Part shown: positions 6,421 through 9,169 of the stretch, one piece after another
Layout: every line of letters starts with the position of its first letter
Numbering within the stretch: position 1 is the first letter of the stretch
Source: JAUZRW01 sp034437755
Lineage (GTDB): Bacteria > Chloroflexota > Anaerolineae > Aggregatilineales > Phototrophicaceae
DNA length: 9,169 nucleotides
Assembly: GCA_034437755.1 (NCBI GenBank)
Contig: DAOTTV010000100.1
Span: 1-9,169 of the forward strand
Direction of reading: 5' to 3'
Made by a program: the position numbers and the translations under genes
The notes under the pieces: generated by a model
The model's input: the letters and a program-made list of their open reading frames with translations, nothing else
Databases searched by the model: none
What the model was told of the DNA's origin: nothing

Positions 6421-7725
6421 TCAGACGGCTGTTGCTTTGATTTGATGATAGAGTTCTGTTGTCGCTTTATCCGGTGCGACCCCGAGTGTATCTTGCAATT
6501 GTTGTTCAAGCGTGTTGTATTGGGCCAGTGCGTCGTCTATGCGTCCCAATCGGTTGTACAATTTCATCACTTCACGATGGATGTCTTCACGTTGTGGCTG
6601 TTCTCTTAATGCTCTGACGAAGAAACCTAATGCTGTTTCATAATCTTCTGCGGATTTGTGCAAGCGTGCCATGCCTATTAGGGCTTCGACAAAGAGCAAT
6701 TGTAACTTCTCACGTCTTTCGACGACCCATGGCATATCAAGGTCTTGCAAAAAGTGGCCTTTGTATATTTCTATAGCACGTTTATAGAGCTTACCTTGTT
6801 CTTCATCATTGAATGTCATAGATGCTTTTTCAACAGCATCTTCGAACTCAGCAACATCATAATGTCGAACGACTTTATTGCTCGGGCTATAGAAACCATT
6901 GCCATATTGTGTTAATTCGTAATTCTCATCATCCATCACCTGATCGCTGATACATTCTGTGATTTTACGCTTGGTGACATGAAAGACGTTGGTCGCTTCT
7001 TTGATGCTGAGATTCGGCCAGAATACTTCAAAGATTTGGTCTCTTGTAAGTAGTTTATTATCAACAAAGTAAAAGAACAAGTTGCGGGGCAGTGCGCCAT
7101 CCCAGTTCTCTATTTGTTGCCCGTTGACTAAAGCATGTCCGCGCCCGAATGCGTATATTTCTAATTGTGGTTTCACGTCATCACTCACTGCATACATAAC
7201 ATCATCTTTCCGGTTGGCTGTTCCGAGTACAGTCGCTAATTGTTCTTTGACTAGGCTCGCCCAGGGTTCATAAGTCGCCACACGCGCGTTAATCACGAGG
7301 CGGCTATCGTCGGATAAATTGCGGGCTAGAGCGTCGGAGAAATTGATAAACTCGGGTGTAATGGAGAGGCGATCGAACTCATCCAGATACAAAATACGGA
7401 GATCACCGGCGGGGATTTCTGCGACATCACGTGCGAGCGCGTGTCCTAGCTCTTCGGGTGATTTGTCCAAATGATCGAGCGCATGTGTCCCAAAGTCTTC
7501 ATGATTAGTGCGCTGTTCTTCAATCAATTCTTGTACGAAATCACGGATACTTAAATCTTCACCTTCAACACGATGATATAAAATTATATCTTGATCACGA
7601 TCCATGAAGTATGTCAAGAATATATTACGAAATTGTAACCATGGATATATGATGAAGATACGCCTCGTTTGGAGTAGCTCCATGAACGAATCTGACGGGA
7701 GACTCGTTATCTTTGCTGTTTTCAT
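6421..7725 (-). CDS. Transcriptional regulator: degenerate ATPase-like region, winged helix, BTAD/TPR domain
   Basis: Predicted cytoplasmic DNA-binding activator of the SARP-related type. Residues 20-180 resemble the ATPase part of MalT/STAND-type regulators: a Walker-B-like strand ILYLDEFDRL at 111-120 and a later strand RLVINAR at 142-148 are visible. No GxxxxGK P-loop can be seen near the N-terminus, so nucleotide binding is doubtful. Residues 186-282 form an OmpR/SARP-like winged helix (LFFYFVDNKLLTRDQIFEVFWPNL, then NVFHVTKRKI and YGNGFYS). Residues 288-430 form the BTAD domain with TPR-like helices (AIEIYKGHFLQDLDMPWVVERREKL; LYNRLGRIDDALAQYNTLEQQL). The start has GAGGAT 5 bases upstream. 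The gene is more AT-rich than most of the window. It is divergent from the O-antigen-ligase-like gene, which is its most likely target, together with its own promoter. The signal it senses is not evident. Confidence 0.88.
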   Translation of the reverse strand: MKTAKITSLPSDSFMELLQTRRIFIIYPWLQFRNIFLTYFMDRDQDIILYHRVEGEDLSIRDFVQELIEEQRTNHEDFGTHALDHLDKSPEELGHALARDVAEIPAGDLRILYLDEFDRLSITPEFINFSDALARNLSDDSRLVINARVATYEPWASLVKEQLATVLGTANRKDDVMYAVSDDVKPQLEIYAFGRGHALVNGQQIENWDGALPRNLFFYFVDNKLLTRDQIFEVFWPNLSIKEATNVFHVTKRKITECISDQVMDDENYELTQYGNGFYSPSNKVVRHYDVAEFEDAVEKASMTFNDEEQGKLYKRAIEIYKGHFLQDLDMPWVVERREKLQLLFVEALIGMARLHKSAEDYETALGFFVRALREQPQREDIHREVMKLYNRLGRIDDALAQYNTLEQQLQDTLGVAPDKATTELYHQIKATAV

Positions 7726-7737
7726 TTGTAATCCTCA

Positions 7738-7791
7738 CAGATATTTTAGTGTAATATCTGATTTGAGAAATGTCAGATATAACAATATCTG
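7738..7791. promoter_or_regulatory. Cluster of four CAGATAT half-sites (operator candidate)
   Basis: CAGATATT (7738-7745) pairs with AATATCTG (7753-7760) across 7 bases, and CAGATAT (7774-7780) pairs with ATATCTG (7785-7791) across 4 bases. The two middle half-sites also form ATATCTGA/TCAGATAT across 11 bases. All four match in seven bases. They lie just upstream of the regulator start codon. A dimeric or tandem-binding regulator is the natural ligand, but its identity is inferred only. Confidence 0.65.
7748..7776 (-). promoter_or_regulatory. Inner candidate promoter of the regulator gene, overlapped by CAGATAT sites
   Basis: CTGACA (7776-7771, 5 of 6 to the -35 consensus) and TACACT (7753-7748, 4 of 6 to the -10) are exactly 17 bases apart on the minus strand. 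The start would be near 7741, giving a leader of about 16 bases with the GAGGAT ribosome site. CAGATAT half-sites overlap the -35, touch the -10 and cover the start, as expected for autoregulation. Confidence 0.45.
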
Positions 7792-7813
7792 TGCAATTCT
7801 CTAAATCTAAAAA

Positions 7814-7842
7814 AATTTATCATAACTAGCTAGTAATGTCAA
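7814..7842 (-). promoter_or_regulatory. Outer candidate promoter of the regulator gene
   Basis: A perfect TTGACA (7842-7837) and TAAATT (7819-7814, 4 of 6) stand 17 bases apart on the minus strand. The start near 7807 would give a leader of about 80 bases carrying the two inverted repeats as RNA hairpins. It is an alternative or additional promoter to the inner one. Confidence 0.4.
7821..7838. promoter_or_regulatory. 18-base near-perfect palindrome CATAACTAGCTAGTAATG
   Basis: Eight of nine base pairs match, with a single mismatch at 7824/7835 and a perfect ten-base core (7825-7834). It falls in the spacer and -35 of the outer regulator promoter. It looks like an operator for a dimeric helix-turn-helix protein and is unlike the CAGATAT sites in sequence. 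Confidence 0.5.
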
Positions 7843-7860
7843 TATAATTAGGGCTGATAA

Positions 7861-7887
7861 TGCTAAATGTTGTTATAAATTGCTAAC
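7861..7887 (+). promoter_or_regulatory. TGCTAA direct repeat upstream of the ligase-like gene
   Basis: TGCTAA occurs at 7861-7866 and 7881-7886, 20 bases apart (about two helical turns on the same face). The second copy overlaps the weak -35 of the ligase-like gene. SARP-type activators are known to bind direct repeats near -35; here the link is an inference. Confidence 0.35.
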
Positions 7888-7913
7888 AGAGCATCAAATT
7901 AGCGGGGTATAAT
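7883..7913 (+). promoter_or_regulatory. Promoter of the O-antigen-ligase-like gene
   Basis: A perfect TATAAT at 7908-7913 is followed by AAGGA (7923-7927), 10 bases before the ATG at 7938. The best -35 is CTAACA (7883-7888, 4 of 6), with a long 19-base spacer. Such a poor -35 suggests that the promoter needs an activator. Confidence 0.5.
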
Positions 7914-7937
7914 GGCTAAAATAAGGATGAGAATTAG

Positions 7938-9169
7938 ATGATTAAACGTATTGATAATGCAGACCAGCTATCATTAATAAAAGCTCTATTTCCGCTTTTA
8001 GAAGCCGCGATTCTCCTGCTTTTGATCGTCGCCATGTGGCAGCCATCCCCGCCCTACCGCGATCAGTGGGTGTGGTTGTTGTGGCTCGCCTTGCCGATCT
8101 TTCGCCTGCGCGTGATGCTCTATGATCGGCTTTATGTGCCGACTCCGCTCAATCGCTGGTTACTGGTGTTCATCGTCCTCACGGGTATCAACTACTCGCT
8201 CGCGCCGATGGCACCTGAGAGCTATGTCGTCCTGCTCAGTCGCCCTCTGCTAGGGATGTGGATTCATCTCTATATGGTCGATCATGCGTATACCTGCCGT
8301 CATATGCGCTGGTTGTGGGGCGCGACGCTGGGCTTAAGCGCGACCCTGACAACGCTTGCCTTGCTCGCCACCCAGTGGATCCCTGAAAAAAACTTGTGGC
8401 TCGCGCCAATATCGGAGCGTCTGCCGCGCCTGCTGTACACGAGCGACGATTTGCTATTATATCGTCTCCAACTGAGCTATAATCCTAATGAGGTAAGCGG
8501 GGCTATGCTGTGGCTCGTGCCGATTCTCTATGCGCTCATGCTCACGCCGTTATCGCTAGCCGACCGGCGCGCACGCTGGGCTGTACGCATCATCGCGGGG
8601 ATGATATTCGCGCTGATGTTGTTCGCTATGTTGCTCAGCCAGAGTCGCATCGCTTTGTTGAGCATCTTCGTTGTGCTGGCGCTGGTTAGCATGATCTTGA
8701 TTAAACGCCTCAGCGGGCGCTATCTGGCGATTGCCGGCGTGGTCGTCGGCGTGGTCATCACGCTGGGGGTGCTGTTCAATCCCTTTGGCGTGTTCCCGCG
8801 TGTGGATTGGGAGTGGGAGCGCGGGCTGACACATCGTGATACCAAGAGCATCCAGAGCCGTCTTGATCTGTGGCAGTCGGCAGTCGCCATGCTCCGTGAC
8901 TACCCGCTGACTGGTATGGGGCTATCGATGTACAAGATTGCCGCATGGTCAACGCCGGAATACATCGTGCCGACCTTCGCCCGTCTCGACTATCCGCCCC
9001 CGCACGCGCACAATGAATATTTGCATATGGGCGCGGATATGGGCCTGCCGGGGTTGGCGGTGTATATCACTTGGCAGGTGGTGATCCTGTCGATGTTGTG
9101 GCACAACTGGCGCAATGGCGACCCGAACACCCGCCGCTTAGCTGTCGGCTTGTTCGGTGGGTTGCTGGC
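7938..9169 (+). CDS. O-antigen ligase/polymerase family membrane protein, partial (3' end off window)
   Basis: Member of the Wzy_C family (WaaL-like ligases and related polymerases), which join polymerised glycans to a lipid or protein acceptor on the outer face of the inner membrane. 410 codons are visible and open at the right edge. The N-terminal part has many hydrophobic segments starting near residue 17 (FPLLEAAILLLLIVAMW). SQSRIALLS (234-242) is the family's conserved arginine segment before a long helix. A periplasmic loop follows with SRLDLWQSAVAMLRDYPLTGMGL. The signature HAHNEYLHMGADMGLPG begins at residue 356. The ATG at 7938 is preceded by AAGGA and a TATAAT promoter. The first 25 or so codons are AT-rich before composition switches to the GC-rich pattern. 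It is divergent from the BTAD-type regulator. Acceptor (lipid A core, other lipid, or protein O-glycosylation) is not readable; if the cell is a Chloroflexota lacking LPS, a capsule or S-layer glycan is more likely. Confidence 0.9.
   Translation, partial: MIKRIDNADQLSLIKALFPLLEAAILLLLIVAMWQPSPPYRDQWVWLLWLALPIFRLRVMLYDRLYVPTPLNRWLLVFIVLTGINYSLAPMAPESYVVLLSRPLLGMWIHLYMVDHAYTCRHMRWLWGATLGLSATLTTLALLATQWIPEKNLWLAPISERLPRLLYTSDDLLLYRLQLSYNPNEVSGAMLWLVPILYALMLTPLSLADRRARWAVRIIAGMIFALMLFAMLLSQSRIALLSIFVVLALVSMILIKRLSGRYLAIAGVVVGVVITLGVLFNPFGVFPRVDWEWERGLTHRDTKSIQSRLDLWQSAVAMLRDYPLTGMGLSMYKIAAWSTPEYIVPTFARLDYPPPHAHNEYLHMGADMGLPGLAVYITWQVVILSMLWHNWRNGDPNTRRLAVGLFGGLL

Noticed and set aside
6286..6609. 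Plus-strand 107-codon open frame, Cys-rich, starting beside the operon promoter
   Set aside because: It runs antisense through the 63-base palindrome and the end of the regulator gene, has no Shine-Dalgarno, and shows no family features.
7726..7937. Riboswitch, small RNA or attachment site in the AT-rich gap
   Set aside because: No recognisable aptamer, tRNA-like end or integrase target; the repeats are better explained as operator sites.
1..9169. CRISPR array, transposon, tRNA or rRNA gene
   Set aside because: No regularly spaced repeats, transposase, terminal inverted repeats, cloverleaf or rRNA-like stretch was seen.

Overview
The window looks like a piece of chromosome from a Chloroflexota bacterium, probably Anaerolineae-like. 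This is an inference from three things: a regulator with a winged helix followed by a bacterial transcriptional activator domain (BTAD), a leaderless-type promoter, and a selenium-transferase gene (selA) among small membrane-protein genes. No rRNA, tRNA, marker gene or mobile element is present to fix the taxon. Base composition is uneven. Most genes are GC-rich (one sampled 60-base line, 1861-1920, counts 37 G+C). The methyltransferase at the left edge is AT-rich (481-540 counts 22 G+C). The regulator gene and the intergenic region beside it are also AT-rich.

Layout, left to right. (1) 1-1006, minus: N6-adenine DNA methyltransferase of the D12 class, running off the left edge. (2) 1007-1154: divergent promoter region. 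(3) 1155-2473, plus: a two-gene unit of an unrecognised 216-residue protein overlapping a hexapeptide-repeat acyltransferase. (4) 6287 down to 2470, minus: a compact four-gene operon of two small membrane proteins, selA and an M24 (Xaa-Pro-type) peptidase. It converges on the acyltransferase with a 4-base overlap of stop codons. (5) 6288-6420: the operon promoter and a 63-base imperfect palindrome. (6) 6421-7725, minus: BTAD-type regulator whose N-terminal ATPase-like region lacks a visible P-loop. (7) 7726-7937: AT-rich divergent control region full of inverted and direct repeats. (8) 7938-9169, plus: O-antigen-ligase-family membrane protein, cut by the right edge.

How they may work together. 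The regulator and the O-antigen-ligase-like gene are divergent and share a control region with four CAGATAT half-sites, an 18-base near-palindrome and a 20-base-spaced direct repeat beside a weak -35. The simplest reading is an autoregulated activator controlling a surface-polysaccharide gene. SelA makes selenocysteinyl-tRNA, but selB, selC and selD are not in the window. The co-transcribed membrane proteins and peptidase have no obvious link to selenium. The methyltransferase could belong to a restriction-modification or defence locus lying to the left. I see no CRISPR array, transposon or clearly new multi-gene system; the most interesting material is regulatory and structural DNA.
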